NCBI GenBank assembly: GCA_002480565.1
Contig: DLCK01000029.1
Coordinates: 45,142-109,141 of the forward strand
Length of the DNA stretch: 64,000 bases
Reading direction: 5' to 3'
Source: Phycisphaerales bacterium UBA7800
GTDB taxonomy: Bacteria; Planctomycetota; Phycisphaerae; Phycisphaerales; Phycisphaeraceae
Shown: one piece after another, positions 17,964 through 27,904 of the stretch
How the letters are laid out: each line of letters opens with the position of its first letter
How positions within the stretch are numbered: the first letter of the stretch is position 1
Notes under the pieces: generated by a model
Told to the model about the DNA's origin: nothing
What the model saw: only the letters and a program-made list of their open reading frames with translations
Databases searched by the model: none
Made by a program: the position numbers and the translations under genes

Positions 17964-18377
17964 GGGAAAAATCCTGCTTCCCTGCTAATGTCTTTTCCCT
18001 AGTCCCTAATCGATAGTCACTAGTCCACGATCACAAAAGCGATCTGAGCTTTCAGAATACCCATTCTGACGGTAGAATACCATGCTGATATTTTCACAGG
18101 AAAGAAATTGGCGTCATTTGGACGATGTTTCTTTCAATTGAAGGATGCTGAGTGAATGGTGCTGGGGGTTGTGCCCGCTTCTGACAGAATCAAGGTTATC
18201 GGGTCTTCCAGGATTCGACCCCATGCCTGACTTTGACAGATCAACTCAATCTCCAGCACTGAGCACTCAGCATCCTCACCGATCTCGCCTTGGGCAATGT
18301 GCCTTGGCAGGTCATGCAATCTCTCTTGATCGGCATGTCTATAACAGCGATCACAACTACAGGATGAGTGCTTTTCC
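17964..18377. other. Intergenic region between alr and the DEAD-box gene
   Basis: 414 bases with no gene I can support. It holds the solo heptad array (17995-18027) and an imperfect inverted repeat whose 12-bp core pairs 18143-18154 with 18264-18275, plus a further shared GTGCTGG. Promoters for the divergent genes must lie here but could not be pinned down. Confidence 0.5.
17995..18027. repeat. Solo heptad-repeat array
   Basis: About 33 bases made of 7-base units (CCCTAGT, CCCTAAT, CGATAGT, CACTAGT), related to the arms at 9902, 10321, 14493 and 14568. No inverted partner was found nearby. Confidence 0.75.
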
Positions 18378-19745
18378 ATGAGTGAAGAAACTTTCGACAA
18401 GACCCAGGATTTCGCATCCATGGGCCTTCGCAGCAGTGTACTCAAAGGCGTCGCCGACTCGGGCTTTGAGAATCCATCTGACATTCAGGCAGCATTGATC
18501 CCGCTGGTTTTAGCAGGTAAAGATGTCATGGGTCAAGCCAAAACCGGAACGGGTAAAACCGCAGCCTTCGGTTTGCCCATCCTGCATATGGCGGATCCCA
18601 AAATCTCACAGCAGGCCTTGATCCTTGTCCCCACTCGTGAGTTGGCAGCGCAAGTTGCCTCCGAACTTGATGCGCTGGGCAAGCATACCCCCATCCGCAC
18701 CACCACCATCATCGGCGGTGAGTCCATGCGTCACCAATCCAAGAGCTTGGAAAAAGGCGGACACATCATCGTCGGCACCCCCGGCCGGATCATGGACATG
18801 CAGGCCCGAGGCCAGATCAGCTTCGACAAAATCAAATTCGTGGTACTCGATGAAGTCGACCGCATGCTCGACATCGGCTTCCGCGAAGACATCCGCCAGA
18901 TTCTTTCACGTGTCCATAGCGATCATCAAACCATCTTCGTCTCTGCGACTTTGGAAGATGAAATTGAAAAACTCGCACGTCGGTTCATGAAGAAGGATGC
19001 GGAAAAAATCCAAACCACCGGCGATGTGTTGACCGTCGCATTGGTCGATCAAAAGTACATCTCCGTGGAACCCTGGGACAAGCAAGCATTGATGCTCCAT
19101 CTTCTGCGACATGAAGATCTGGACACCACCGTGGTCTTCTGTCGTACCAAGGCCACCGTGCATCGCCTGACGACTTATCTGAATCGTAAGAAGATCGAAG
19201 CCCGCGAGATTCATGGCGACATGCCACAGAAAAAGCGTTCCAGTGTCATGAAGTCCATGCGTGAGAAGAAGCTCAACGTACTTGTCGCTTCGGACCTTGC
19301 TGCACGTGGTTTGGACATTGACCACATCACCCATGTGATCAATTACGATTTGCCTGAGGACACGGATGTGTACATCCACCGCATCGGCCGAACTGCACGT
19401 GCCGGCCGTCGGGGCTTTGCATGGTCGTTCGTCACTTCTGATCAGGGACCGCTACTTACCGAGATTGAAAAACTCGCAGGCGTCATGATCGAAAAAATGG
19501 ACTACCCCCAATTCACACCCGGCCCGATTCCTGATGACGTCCGCGAAGATCGCGAGAAGGCGCAGAAGGTCCAACAGTCACTCGAAGAAGCCACCAAAGC
19601 ACGCTACGCCCCGCCGACACCTGCAGCGACGCTTGCTGATACGTTAAGCGAAGAACAACTCAAAACCATGTTCCCCGACGGCAAGATTCCCAAGAACGCC
19701 CCCACACGTAACCTTGGCACACGCTTTAAACGCAAGCGTCGGTAA
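18378..19745 (+). CDS. DEAD-box family ATP-dependent RNA helicase (DEVD variant)
   Basis: A 455-residue helicase core with a short basic tail. Motifs in order: Q motif region 'ENPSDIQAALIPLVL', I 'AKTGTGKTAA', Ia 'VPTRELAAQ', II 'VLDEVDRMLDIGF', III 'VSATLED', IV 'TVVFCRTK', V 'ASDLAARGLDID', VI 'YIHRIGRTARAG'. Motif II is DEVD rather than DEAD, a minor known variant. The C-terminus ends 'GTRFKRKRR', likely RNA-binding. A role in mRNA turnover or ribosome assembly is expected for the family. A terminator follows at 19777. Confidence 0.94.
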   Translation: MSEETFDKTQDFASMGLRSSVLKGVADSGFENPSDIQAALIPLVLAGKDVMGQAKTGTGKTAAFGLPILHMADPKISQQALILVPTRELAAQVASELDALGKHTPIRTTTIIGGESMRHQSKSLEKGGHIIVGTPGRIMDMQARGQISFDKIKFVVLDEVDRMLDIGFREDIRQILSRVHSDHQTIFVSATLEDEIEKLARRFMKKDAEKIQTTGDVLTVALVDQKYISVEPWDKQALMLHLLRHEDLDTTVVFCRTKATVHRLTTYLNRKKIEAREIHGDMPQKKRSSVMKSMREKKLNVLVASDLAARGLDIDHITHVINYDLPEDTDVYIHRIGRTARAGRRGFAWSFVTSDQGPLLTEIEKLAGVMIEKMDYPQFTPGPIPDDVREDREKAQKVQQSLEEATKARYAPPTPAATLADTLSEEQLKTMFPDGKIPKNAPTRNLGTRFKRKRR

Positions 19746-19776
19746 ACCATAAGCGATGACAAGATCAACAAACACT

Positions 19777-19808
19777 GCCCCGGACTTCAAACCCCGGGGC
19801 TTTCTTTT
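19777..19808 (+). terminator. Rho-independent terminator
   Basis: A GC stem (19777-19783 with 19794-19800) is followed by TTTCTTTT. It ends the DEAD-box gene. The ABC exporter operon converges on it from the other side. Confidence 0.88.
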
Positions 19809-19836
19809 GCGCGAATTGAATAGCAACTATAATCCG

Positions 19837-20667
19837 TCAACTGCTGGCACTGCGGTACTTGTTAAGTGAAAACTTAAAGAGCATCCGTGACAAAAAGAGG
19901 CCGGCAATGGCGACCAATACCGCATAACCAGCCAGCGGCAATTGATCCATATCCAGCGGCTTGGCCAACACCCGCGCAGGCACATTCACCACCAACAACA
20001 CCGGGAAGACCGTCGTGAAAATCCAACGAATGGGAACGCCCAATGAGCCTTGGTAAATCTCCATGGGGTATCGTGAAAACGTGGTGATGTAGAACCACAA
20101 TTGATCCAGCGATTGGTTGCGACCCATCCAGACACTTGAGCAACTCATCAGCAAAACCGTGCTGTAGTAAATCGAAACACCCACGAGCAGATAAAACGGG
20201 AACAACACAAACTGCAACGGTGTTGGCATGTAATGCATCTGAATCATGGAATACACAATCACGCCAAGGCCCAATGCGAAGTTGGCCATTGATGACCAGT
20301 CGATGCGATTAAAGGTCACGAGAAACTGTGTATCAATCGGCTTAAGCAGCACGAAATCCAGATTGCCCTTGCGGATCATTTCGGAAAACTCACGGAGATT
20401 GGGCATGAAAAAAGTCTGCATCAGACTGTTAACCACCATCACTGTTCCCAGAAACATAAAAAACGGATAGCGCGTCCAGCCGGTGTCCTTGCCAATCGAA
20501 TCTCGGAATTGAAAAATGATGTTGTAGAACACCAACTGCAAGCCCGTCCAACTCATCAGAGCAATGCTATGCGCGATGAAGTTCACCCGGAACGTCATCT
20601 CGCGGATCAGACTGTTACGGGCGACCGTCCAGAAAATCGCAGCATATGGAGGCTTTTGATGTTGCAT
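19837..20667 (-). CDS. ABC-2 type exporter permease (second permease)
   Basis: A 276-residue membrane protein with about six helices, of the ABC-2 permease group that works as a two-permease pair with a DrrA-like ATPase (ABC2_membrane_6-like). The start at 20667 follows GGAGG by 6 bases and lies two bases past the upstream stop; the longer reading from 20706 overlaps that gene and lacks such a site. It is third in the operon ATPase-permease-permease. Substrate unknown. Confidence 0.83.
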   Translation of the reverse strand: MQHQKPPYAAIFWTVARNSLIREMTFRVNFIAHSIALMSWTGLQLVFYNIIFQFRDSIGKDTGWTRYPFFMFLGTVMVVNSLMQTFFMPNLREFSEMIRKGNLDFVLLKPIDTQFLVTFNRIDWSSMANFALGLGVIVYSMIQMHYMPTPLQFVLFPFYLLVGVSIYYSTVLLMSCSSVWMGRNQSLDQLWFYITTFSRYPMEIYQGSLGVPIRWIFTTVFPVLLVVNVPARVLAKPLDMDQLPLAGYAVLVAIAGLFLSRMLFKFSLNKYRSASS

Positions 20668-20669
20668 GC

Positions 20670-21485
20670 TCAACCTCCAAATCCACTGTAACGCCGGACA
20701 CCCCATTTAAAGGACAGGTTGGCGGTGAGACAGAAAAAGACTGCCCAGCCCAAGCCGATCCAAAGTCCGTGGATCACCTGGGCTTCGGTCATCCGCCCAA
20801 GAAATACGGCACAGGGGAAATAGGCCATGTACTGAAACGGTAAACAGTCGAAAATATTTCTCAACCAGTCCGGCAAGAAGTCCAGCGGGAACATGTGACC
20901 GGAAAAGAAGAAGTTCATCAACATGTAAATGAACATCAACGAGGTCACTTCCAACCACCAGAACGCAATAAAGCCAAACGTCGCTTCAAGAAAAAAGCCG
21001 ATGCAAAAGGCCAACAGCAGCGATGCCCCAAACGCCATCAAGGTATGAACAGGTGGCCAGCCCGAAAAGTATTCGCGGAGCAGAAAGAAGACAATCGCAA
21101 ACGGGACAAACGCGATCATGTAATAGACAAGCTTATGGGCGATGCGTTTGACCAGCAGAAAACCAATCAGGTCGATGGGTTGAATCAGATACTTTTTGAT
21201 TTCACCATCACGAATTTCACCCGCGATGCCATGCGTCAACCCCGGCATGCTTGAAAAGGCGCGAGCGACCGTGACCAGCAGATAGTACGCGATGATGTCG
21301 CCAATCTTCATGCCTTTGATGTTGTCACTGTCCCCTGCTCCAATGACCGCGGTCCAAAGTAAAATCTGGGTAATAATGGGTAAAAAACGTACAAACGTGG
21401 AAAGCATGAAGTCCCCACGGTACACCAGACGCTCAGCAAGGCTGATGCGAAAAATCATCCACCAGAGATTGAGCTTGGCAATCAT
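20670..21485 (-). CDS. ABC-2 type exporter permease (first permease)
   Basis: A 271-residue membrane protein with about six helices, paired with the permease at 19837. It begins within the stop of the ATPase gene (4-base overlap 21482-21485), so the three are co-translated. Motifs such as '[23 protein letters not shown]' match the cytoplasmic segment typical of this permease group, which is expected to contact the ATPase. Confidence 0.83.
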   Translation of the reverse strand: MIAKLNLWWMIFRISLAERLVYRGDFMLSTFVRFLPIITQILLWTAVIGAGDSDNIKGMKIGDIIAYYLLVTVARAFSSMPGLTHGIAGEIRDGEIKKYLIQPIDLIGFLLVKRIAHKLVYYMIAFVPFAIVFFLLREYFSGWPPVHTLMAFGASLLLAFCIGFFLEATFGFIAFWWLEVTSLMFIYMLMNFFFSGHMFPLDFLPDWLRNIFDCLPFQYMAYFPCAVFLGRMTEAQVIHGLWIGLGWAVFFCLTANLSFKWGVRRYSGFGG

Positions 21486-22492
21486 GTGCTGGCCATCTCC
21501 TCTTTGTTGGATGCGGTCGAAAACACGTTGGCGATGACATCTTCCAGTGGTGGATCTTCGACGGAGACATCATCCACCGGATGGACGCTGAGAATCGATG
21601 CAAGCACCGCTCCGACTTCGCTGCGTGGGACTTGTAATTTGATCCGTGGCGTTTGGACTTCCAGCACCTTGCCATACTTGTCCAGATCAGGAAGCGAGTC
21701 GACACCTTCGGGGAACTGCAACGTCAGATTTTTATGTCCGCCGAATTCGTCGATGATCCCCGACAGTGATCCGTCGTAATGCATCTGGCCGTTGGCGATG
21801 ACGACAACGCGCTGACACAGCGCGGTGATGTCCTTCATGTAATGGCTGGTGAGCAGGATGGTGATCTTGCGTTCCTGCTGGTAATGCTTGAGGAATTTTT
21901 GGATGTTGTGTTGAGCCACGACATCCAGGCCGATGGTCGGTTCATCGAGGAACAGAATTTCAGGACGGTGCAATAAGGCAGCGATGAGTTCCATTTTCAT
22001 CCGCTCGCCAAGGGACAGTTCGCGGACGGGTTGTCCCAATAATTTTTGGACACCAAGCAGGTCGATGAGTTCGTTGTGCGTGTTGTCGAATTGGTCTTCG
22101 GGGACGCGGTAAATTTTTTGCAGCAGTCGGAAGGACTCCTGTGCAGGCAAATCCCACCAGAGTTGATTTTTCTGTCCCATCACCAACGCAAAGCGGCGGC
22201 GGTAGGCATCTTCACGTTTCCATGGGACATGACCAAGTACTGTAGCATTGCCATCGGTGGGTGTGATGACACCTGAGAGGAGTTTAAGCGTTGTGGTCTT
22301 GCCAGCACCGTTGGGGCCCAGGAAAGCGACGAACTCGCCCTTCTGGACTTGCATACTGATACTGCGGACCGCTTGAACCTGTTTGTACTCTCTGCGCCCC
22401 AGTCCACGGATGGCTTGCCAGAGGCCTTCCTTTTTCTGGTAGACACGATAGGTCTTGGTAAGATTGTTTACGTCAATGGTGGGCATGTTCAT
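21482..22492 (-). CDS. ABC exporter ATP-binding protein
   Basis: A 336-residue ABC ATPase of the multidrug/lipid exporter type. Walker A '[16 protein letters not shown]', Q loop '[14 protein letters not shown]', signature '[16 protein letters not shown]', Walker B '[12 protein letters not shown]', H loop '[10 protein letters not shown]'. A C-terminal ~90-residue extension after the ABC domain resembles the accessory domain of DrrA-like proteins. The start is placed at 22492; an in-frame ATG at 22486 is equally good. First gene of the exporter operon. Confidence 0.92.
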   Translation of the reverse strand: MNMPTIDVNNLTKTYRVYQKKEGLWQAIRGLGRREYKQVQAVRSISMQVQKGEFVAFLGPNGAGKTTTLKLLSGVITPTDGNATVLGHVPWKREDAYRRRFALVMGQKNQLWWDLPAQESFRLLQKIYRVPEDQFDNTHNELIDLLGVQKLLGQPVRELSLGERMKMELIAALLHRPEILFLDEPTIGLDVVAQHNIQKFLKHYQQERKITILLTSHYMKDITALCQRVVVIANGQMHYDGSLSGIIDEFGGHKNLTLQFPEGVDSLPDLDKYGKVLEVQTPRIKLQVPRSEVGAVLASILSVHPVDDVSVEDPPLEDVIANVFSTASNKEEMAST

Positions 22493-22614
22493 CAAGCAGG
22501 ACATCATACACAAACTACGGCCAATCCTGCTAATCTAAATTGAACTTAGCCGAAGATGCGATTATCTTTACATGTCTGAGGACTTTTATCGGTGTTGAAT
22601 TATAAGGGTACAGA

Positions 22615-23118
22615 ATGCTTACAATCATGATGTCGTTTTCATTTGTCGCAGGCATCCTTGTAGCCAGTCTGCTTTGGCGTCGTGAATTAACGACACTAGG
22701 TTTTGCTACGCCCAAAAAACGTGAACCTGGCCAAAAGTATCCATTTGTTCGAGCGCCTATGCTTTTAACCGAGTTGGAATCCACGGTTCTGGACATTCTC
22801 CAACATGAAGCAGGCAGCAAGCGCGTGGTGTTTTGCAAGATACAGTTGACAGCTATTGCCACCATCCCGCCACGGACCGAGCGTGAGGAATTTCTCAAGA
22901 AGTTGGCAGGCACACGTCGGTTGGATTTTGTCATCGCCAATGCCGACAACTACGCACCGATACTCGGCATCCAAATGCCAACCAAAGGTGAAGACCTGGA
23001 AATCATCACCGATGCCATGGAAGCGATCAAAATGCCTTTGGTAGTCTTGCCTAACAAGAAGAGCTATGACGTCGTCGAGTTACACGAGTTGATCATGCAG
23101 GCGACTCAGAAAAACTGA
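22615..23118 (+). CDS. DUF2726-like membrane-anchored protein
   Basis: A 167-residue protein: an N-terminal helix (residues 3-21), then a domain with 'LLTELESTVLDILQHE', 'VFCKIQLTAI' and 'RRLDFVIANADNYAPILGIQMP', which follows the pattern of DUF2726, a domain that resembles nuclease-fold proteins. The usual 'IELDD' acidic cluster of DUF2726 is replaced by 'GIQMP', so enzymatic activity is doubtful. It stands alone, divergent from the ABC exporter. Confidence 0.65.
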   Translation: MLTIMMSFSFVAGILVASLLWRRELTTLGFATPKKREPGQKYPFVRAPMLLTELESTVLDILQHEAGSKRVVFCKIQLTAIATIPPRTEREEFLKKLAGTRRLDFVIANADNYAPILGIQMPTKGEDLEIITDAMEAIKMPLVVLPNKKSYDVVELHELIMQATQKN

Positions 23119-23207
23119 CTCATCACGGTTTGCATCTTGCGTGATCTGCTTGCTTAACCATGTCTCGCAATGTGATACAAGACAAACGTTACATTCCATA
23201 TCCAGAC

Positions 23208-23242
23208 AAAAAAACAGCCCGGCAGTTAAACATCCGGGCTGT
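23208..23242 (-). terminator. Rho-independent terminator
   Basis: A 9-bp perfect stem (23214-23222 with 23234-23242) is followed on the minus strand by a run of seven T. It ends the gene at 23269-24840. Confidence 0.9.
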
Positions 23243-23268
23243 AGAAGTATCAATTTGTATGTCGTGTA

Positions 23269-24840
23269 TCAGCCAATTGCTTGATGATGTGGTTGAGCAA
23301 ATGCAGAGGAAATGGCATCGACATCAATATTGGCGGGCATCGTCTTGCCAGAAGCAAAACTGTACAAAATCGCCTTAAATACAGTATCCGCAGCACTGCT
23401 GACCACCGCGATGGTTGCAACCACCACCATAAAAGCGCCGATCATAAAAATGAATCCCGGCAAGCTTGGTGCGTATGCCATGAGCAGATAAAACACAACA
23501 CCCAGAAGCAGATAAATCGGTAACGTCACCAGAAACACCATGAAGCCCATCGAGTAATTACCAACCAGTGCATCACCCCAAGCATCGTTAAGCGTCTTGA
23601 CGGATCGCTTCACAGCTTTGATCGGGCCAACGCCTTCTACAGCAATCACTGGCACGACAAAGAAAGTCAATGTCGTCCATGCTGCGCCAAGGAACAATGC
23701 AATGAACTTGCCAAACTTCCTGCTGGTGTTCTCGATAATCTTGAGAATCAAACCCACGATCGCAGAGACAAATGCCCAGGCAAGAATCTGTGGCAGGCGT
23801 TTAAACGCAACCTTAAATCCATAGCCAACGGTGGGAACCTGCCCTTCCATGACCTTCATCGCACAGGCAATAAGTCCGGTATTGAAAAACGCAATCACAA
23901 AGAAATTACAAAAGTAAAACGCAAACATCACTGCATACTCAGCAGGTGAAAATCGACTTTCGGATTCTTCCTTACTGAAGTCTCTTTCTTCAAACTTGAA
24001 ATCTTCCAGACCGGCCTGCGCCATTAACTGTTTGCGAACATGTTCGCGTTTGACATCATTTTCGATTTCCTTATTCATCTCTGCTGCTTCTTTGGCATCC
24101 TCGGGAAGAAATGGGGCCATCGCTTTTTGTTGGTCTTTGACCGTTTGCTGCTGAGCCTCAGTTAATTGGATTTGCGCCAATTGTTCAGGTGTTGCTTCAT
24201 AAGCCCTTTGCATGATCTCCATTCGCTGTTGACTGACTTTGGCTTCACCTAATGCAGACAATGCAAAGGGGGTTGCAAAACTCAGGAGGATCAGGAATGC
24301 CGCGATACCAGAACAGACAGGGAAGATGAGCAGTTGTTTAAAGTCCCAGATAATGCCGTAGCTGATTTTGGCAAAGGTCCAGCTGCGTTTGATCTGACCG
24401 AAGAATCCATCAGCAGGCAGATCGTAGACCATCCCCCCGCCGGACATCTGCACGCCGACTGCGGTGTTGACTTTGCTGCCTTCTTTGAGATTAAAGCCAC
24501 AGTTGATACAAATCACCGCGCCGGATCGCACGGAGTTTTTGCATGACGGGCAGGTTGGCCCCCCAAGGTTGGCTGGGGGCGGGACATTGATGTTCCCATC
24601 AGGTGTTCCAAGAGCAGCATTGGATGATTTGGATTTCCCAGCGTTACTGCCCAATTGCAGGTCAATGCCTGAGTCAATATTCAGCGCCAGATCCATACCA
24701 TCGTTTGCAGGGTCTATCGCAGGAAATCGCAAGACTTCGCCGCATTTACAGCGGACTTTTTTGCCTGCGTATTTTCCCTGCCATGCGTATGCCCGTTTGC
24801 AATGTTCGCAACGTACTTTGCTGTCTCCTGAAGAACCCAT
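23269..24840 (-). CDS. Zinc-ribbon multi-helix membrane protein (DUF6159-like)
   Basis: A 523-residue protein. Residues 9-40 hold a zinc ribbon ('CEHCKRAY' and 'VRCKCGE'); a second lies near 95-120 ('CPSCKNSV', 'CINCGFNL'). From about residue 150 comes a membrane domain opening 'RSWTFAKISYGIIWDFKQLLIFP', which resembles DUF6159 transmembrane proteins, with about six helices in all. Between helices lies a charged Glu/Gln/Lys-rich region (about 220-290) that may be coiled coil. Function unknown. Confidence 0.72.
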   Translation of the reverse strand: MGSSGDSKVRCEHCKRAYAWQGKYAGKKVRCKCGEVLRFPAIDPANDGMDLALNIDSGIDLQLGSNAGKSKSSNAALGTPDGNINVPPPANLGGPTCPSCKNSVRSGAVICINCGFNLKEGSKVNTAVGVQMSGGGMVYDLPADGFFGQIKRSWTFAKISYGIIWDFKQLLIFPVCSGIAAFLILLSFATPFALSALGEAKVSQQRMEIMQRAYEATPEQLAQIQLTEAQQQTVKDQQKAMAPFLPEDAKEAAEMNKEIENDVKREHVRKQLMAQAGLEDFKFEERDFSKEESESRFSPAEYAVMFAFYFCNFFVIAFFNTGLIACAMKVMEGQVPTVGYGFKVAFKRLPQILAWAFVSAIVGLILKIIENTSRKFGKFIALFLGAAWTTLTFFVVPVIAVEGVGPIKAVKRSVKTLNDAWGDALVGNYSMGFMVFLVTLPIYLLLGVVFYLLMAYAPSLPGFIFMIGAFMVVVATIAVVSSAADTVFKAILYSFASGKTMPANIDVDAISSAFAQPHHQAIG

Positions 24841-24967
24841 GTACCTATCCCCATGAACAAAGGTAAAAAGAACAATCAGTCAGATTCTACCAGTGTCAGG
24901 GTTTGGAGCGACGGTGTCAATACCCGGTTTCAATTTAGAATTGAATAAAACAAGTCAGACTCAGATG

Positions 24968-25234
24968 TTATTTTTGAGCGACCTGCAATTTCTTGTGTTC
25001 GCCAGCAACCTTGATGATCTTGCCCGCCAGGTCCACACCCGCAGAGGCGACTTCGATACCGCCCTTGGTACTCTGTATAGACAACTTGGTTGCTCCGCCT
25101 GCCACGTCAAATGCTAATCCCGACAATTCACGGGCAGCGACGAAAGGTACGACGACCAGTGAGGCGCAGCCGGTGGATGAAAGTGTGATCAGGGTCAGAA
25201 ACAGGATCGTCAAGAAACGTGTAATTCGATGCAT
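24968..25234 (-). CDS. Small lipoprotein of unknown function
   Basis: An 88-residue protein with a signal peptide and lipobox 'LITLSSTGCA', followed by a mature part with alternating small and hydrophobic residues ('GGATKLSIQSTKGGIEVASA'). GGAGG lies 5 bases before the ATG. A weak GCGACA...TGTCGC hairpin lies just upstream (25256-25274). Confidence 0.65.
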   Translation of the reverse strand: MHRITRFLTILFLTLITLSSTGCASLVVVPFVAARELSGLAFDVAGGATKLSIQSTKGGIEVASAGVDLAGKIIKVAGEHKKLQVAQK

Positions 25235-25424
25235 GTATGCCTCCAGTGATGGTCTGCGACACTGCCGATGTCGCTTAGGTCAATGGAATAACGAATATGA
25301 ACAAGTGTTAAGCAAGGCAAAATAGCAAAATTAGACAATGTTCAAATTATTGGACGTCCACCAATGATAAACCATCTGCAATGGCATTAATCATCGGCTC
25401 AGTTGGAGATTACAGTACGTGAAG

Positions 25425-27770
25425 TCACGATGCAGCCACATTGGCAGCAGGCTTACTCTCAGCCTGAGGCTTGTCGGTCGGATACTTGATGCGACCATGG
25501 TAGATCGCACAGAGCGTGCGGGTAATCGCATTTTCGATCGAATGCAGTTCTTTGAGCGTCAGATTACTCTGATCAAACTGCCCGTCCATGAGGCGTTTGA
25601 TGGCCATGGTGTGGACAAGCTGCTCTAAGCGTACAGGAGTCGGTTCCGCCAAAGTCCGGCTTGCACCTTCCATGGCATCACAGAGCATGAGAATCGCCTG
25701 TTCACGGGATTGCGGCTTGGGGCCGGGGTATCGGAATTCGAACTCAGCCGGTGCCGGTGCGTTTTCTTCCGCCTTTTGCTGCTTAGCTGCATGGAAGAAG
25801 TACTCGACCAACGTCGTACCATGATGCGTCTCGATAAAGCCTCGGATTGAAACGGGCAAACCGAACTCACGAGCCATTTCGATGCCGTCTTTAACATGGC
25901 CGACAATGATCAACAGACTCATCGCAGGCGAAAGCTTGTTGTGCTTGTTGGGCCCCCCCCCCTGGTTTTCGACAAAGTACGAAGGTTTGTTCATCTTGCC
26001 GATGTCATGGAACATCGCACCGACGCGGCAAAGCAGGCCGTTGGCACCAATGGCTTCGGCAGCAGACTCGGCCATGTCGGCAATGCGCAGCGAGTGTTGG
26101 AACGTGCCGGGCGCTTCCTCAGCCATGCGAATCAATAGAGGATGCGAGGCATCATTGAGTTCACGCAAAGTCATACTCGTGGTCACGCGGAAAAGACGTT
26201 CGACTGCAGGCAAAATACCTTGGACAAAAATGCCAGTCATCACGCCTACACCGACGAGAATCGCCGGGTCACGCCAGACCACATCCAACTCGCCCCAGAT
26301 TGCAAGGTCACTGCTGCTGAGTTTGGCAAAGAGGCATGTAACCGCCATGCAGACACCACACCAGAAACCAACAATTGCCAATCGTGAACGCGTCCGAACA
26401 TCATCCAAGAATCCGGCAATTGCTCCTACGCCACTGAGCATGACAATCGCAAACTCAGTGGACAGGTTCAAACTGAGCATCACAATCAGCGTATGCAACG
26501 CTCCCATTGCAAGTGCGAATCGCTGGTCATAACTGATCGCCAGAATCATCGTCGCAATAAGTGTTGGGAAAACCGCAGTCGCATACAAATACTGTGGCAA
26601 GTTAAACGCCCCAGCAATGGCTAGTCCCTGACAACCGAGTATCAATAACGTCAACGCCAATCCTCGCATCGGATTCACCGCAATACGCCGTGAAAAACCG
26701 ATGATGTAAACCCATACCGCAAGACTCACCACCAACAACATCCCCACGCGACCGATGAGCATGGCCACCGAGACTGTAAGCATGCCCATAAGCGATTGCT
26801 TACTGATACTCTGCTGATACGCCTTGTTTTCCAAAGTAAGCAGGTGGACATTCTGACTGGTGAGCACTGTGCCAGCTTCGACCATCACCTGCCTGGTGCT
26901 ATAGGTCACCGTGGCTTCTTCGACACTGTCATAGACCAGCTTCTTGCTGGCCTGCGTGGCTTGTACATCAAGCAGATAAGTCGGTTGAATACGATCATTA
27001 ATCACTGCAATGACCGCTTGTCGAATCGACGCGGGGAACTCAGTCTGAACGAGTTTACGCACATCACTGCGAAATCGGTCCGACTCATTGGTTGAATAAA
27101 ATCGATCACCACCATCACTGAGGCTATAACCGTTGGAATTGGTTCGTGTGAGTTTTTTGTACACCGGATGTATGATGTAAATGGTCGTCGTCGACGCACC
27201 ACTTTGCATCTCGGCATCCATACGCTTGGGGGTGATCATGGCAAGGCCGGCAATGCGACTCATCAGCCGATCAATTTTCTGACTCCACGCATTACGACTC
27301 TCCTCATCGGCGCCTGCACTTTTAAGTTCACTTAGTGCGCGCGTGTCGATGGATAAACCGTCACGCAGATCTGATGGGATTTGCTGTGGCGTTTCATAAT
27401 CGATGCCAATCTGAACTAACTTTTGAAGATCCGCCTTGACGAGTTGGATGAAGTTTTCATTGAGCTTGTAAACCGAAGGCTCACGGTCACGCGCATTCTG
27501 GCGACGAATTTCTGTCTCACGCTCATCAATGGCATCAAAGGCAACACGTGGGACAATCGGCTGGGTGGCAATATCGCCGACAACGTACTGCGGACGCTGG
27601 TCAGCAGTGTGAATCAGCCAACCGCCAACCACAGTCGTGACCAAAGCATAAAGCACAGCCCACCAGACAAAACGATGGCTTAGCATCGACCGCAAACCCG
27701 ATTGGGGTTTACGCACCGTACGCCTGACATTTCCTCGCCTTGCGGTTGTGTTACTCTTGCCTGCTGGCAT
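25425..27770 (-). CDS. 7TM-HD phosphohydrolase (PgpH/YqfF type)
   Basis: A 781-residue membrane phosphodiesterase. An N-terminal helix (about 37-53) is followed by a large extracytoplasmic domain (about 60-330), seven transmembrane helices (about 330-530) and a cytoplasmic HD domain with 'FQHSLRIADMAESAA', 'MFHDIGKMNKP', 'GHVKDGIEMA' and 'IETHHGTTL'. Homologues degrade c-di-AMP. It follows phoH on the same strand, as in many bacteria. A run of ten G in its coding strand (25953-25962) falls in the codons for 'NQGGGPNKH', inside the HD domain. Length is standard, so this copy is intact. Confidence 0.9.
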   Translation of the reverse strand: MPAGKSNTTARRGNVRRTVRKPQSGLRSMLSHRFVWWAVLYALVTTVVGGWLIHTADQRPQYVVGDIATQPIVPRVAFDAIDERETEIRRQNARDREPSVYKLNENFIQLVKADLQKLVQIGIDYETPQQIPSDLRDGLSIDTRALSELKSAGADEESRNAWSQKIDRLMSRIAGLAMITPKRMDAEMQSGASTTTIYIIHPVYKKLTRTNSNGYSLSDGGDRFYSTNESDRFRSDVRKLVQTEFPASIRQAVIAVINDRIQPTYLLDVQATQASKKLVYDSVEEATVTYSTRQVMVEAGTVLTSQNVHLLTLENKAYQQSISKQSLMGMLTVSVAMLIGRVGMLLVVSLAVWVYIIGFSRRIAVNPMRGLALTLLILGCQGLAIAGAFNLPQYLYATAVFPTLIATMILAISYDQRFALAMGALHTLIVMLSLNLSTEFAIVMLSGVGAIAGFLDDVRTRSRLAIVGFWCGVCMAVTCLFAKLSSSDLAIWGELDVVWRDPAILVGVGVMTGIFVQGILPAVERLFRVTTSMTLRELNDASHPLLIRMAEEAPGTFQHSLRIADMAESAAEAIGANGLLCRVGAMFHDIGKMNKPSYFVENQGGGPNKHNKLSPAMSLLIIVGHVKDGIEMAREFGLPVSIRGFIETHHGTTLVEYFFHAAKQQKAEENAPAPAEFEFRYPGPKPQSREQAILMLCDAMEGASRTLAEPTPVRLEQLVHTMAIKRLMDGQFDQSNLTLKELHSIENAITRTLCAIYHGRIKYPTDKPQAESKPAANVAAS

Positions 27771-27904
27771 CTAACTGCTTTCAAAAAACCACCGGAGCTT
27801 ACCGCTGCCCGACATTTTACCGATTCCCGGGCATAAAACATCCCCTATCTGACATCGACCAAATCCACAGGTCAGACAAATGGGCTTAACTGTTGAATTG
27901 AACA

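Noticed and set aside
18145..18381. 78-residue ORF before the DEAD-box gene
   Set aside because: It runs across the inverted repeat at 18143-18275, has no Shine-Dalgarno, and its composition looks non-coding.
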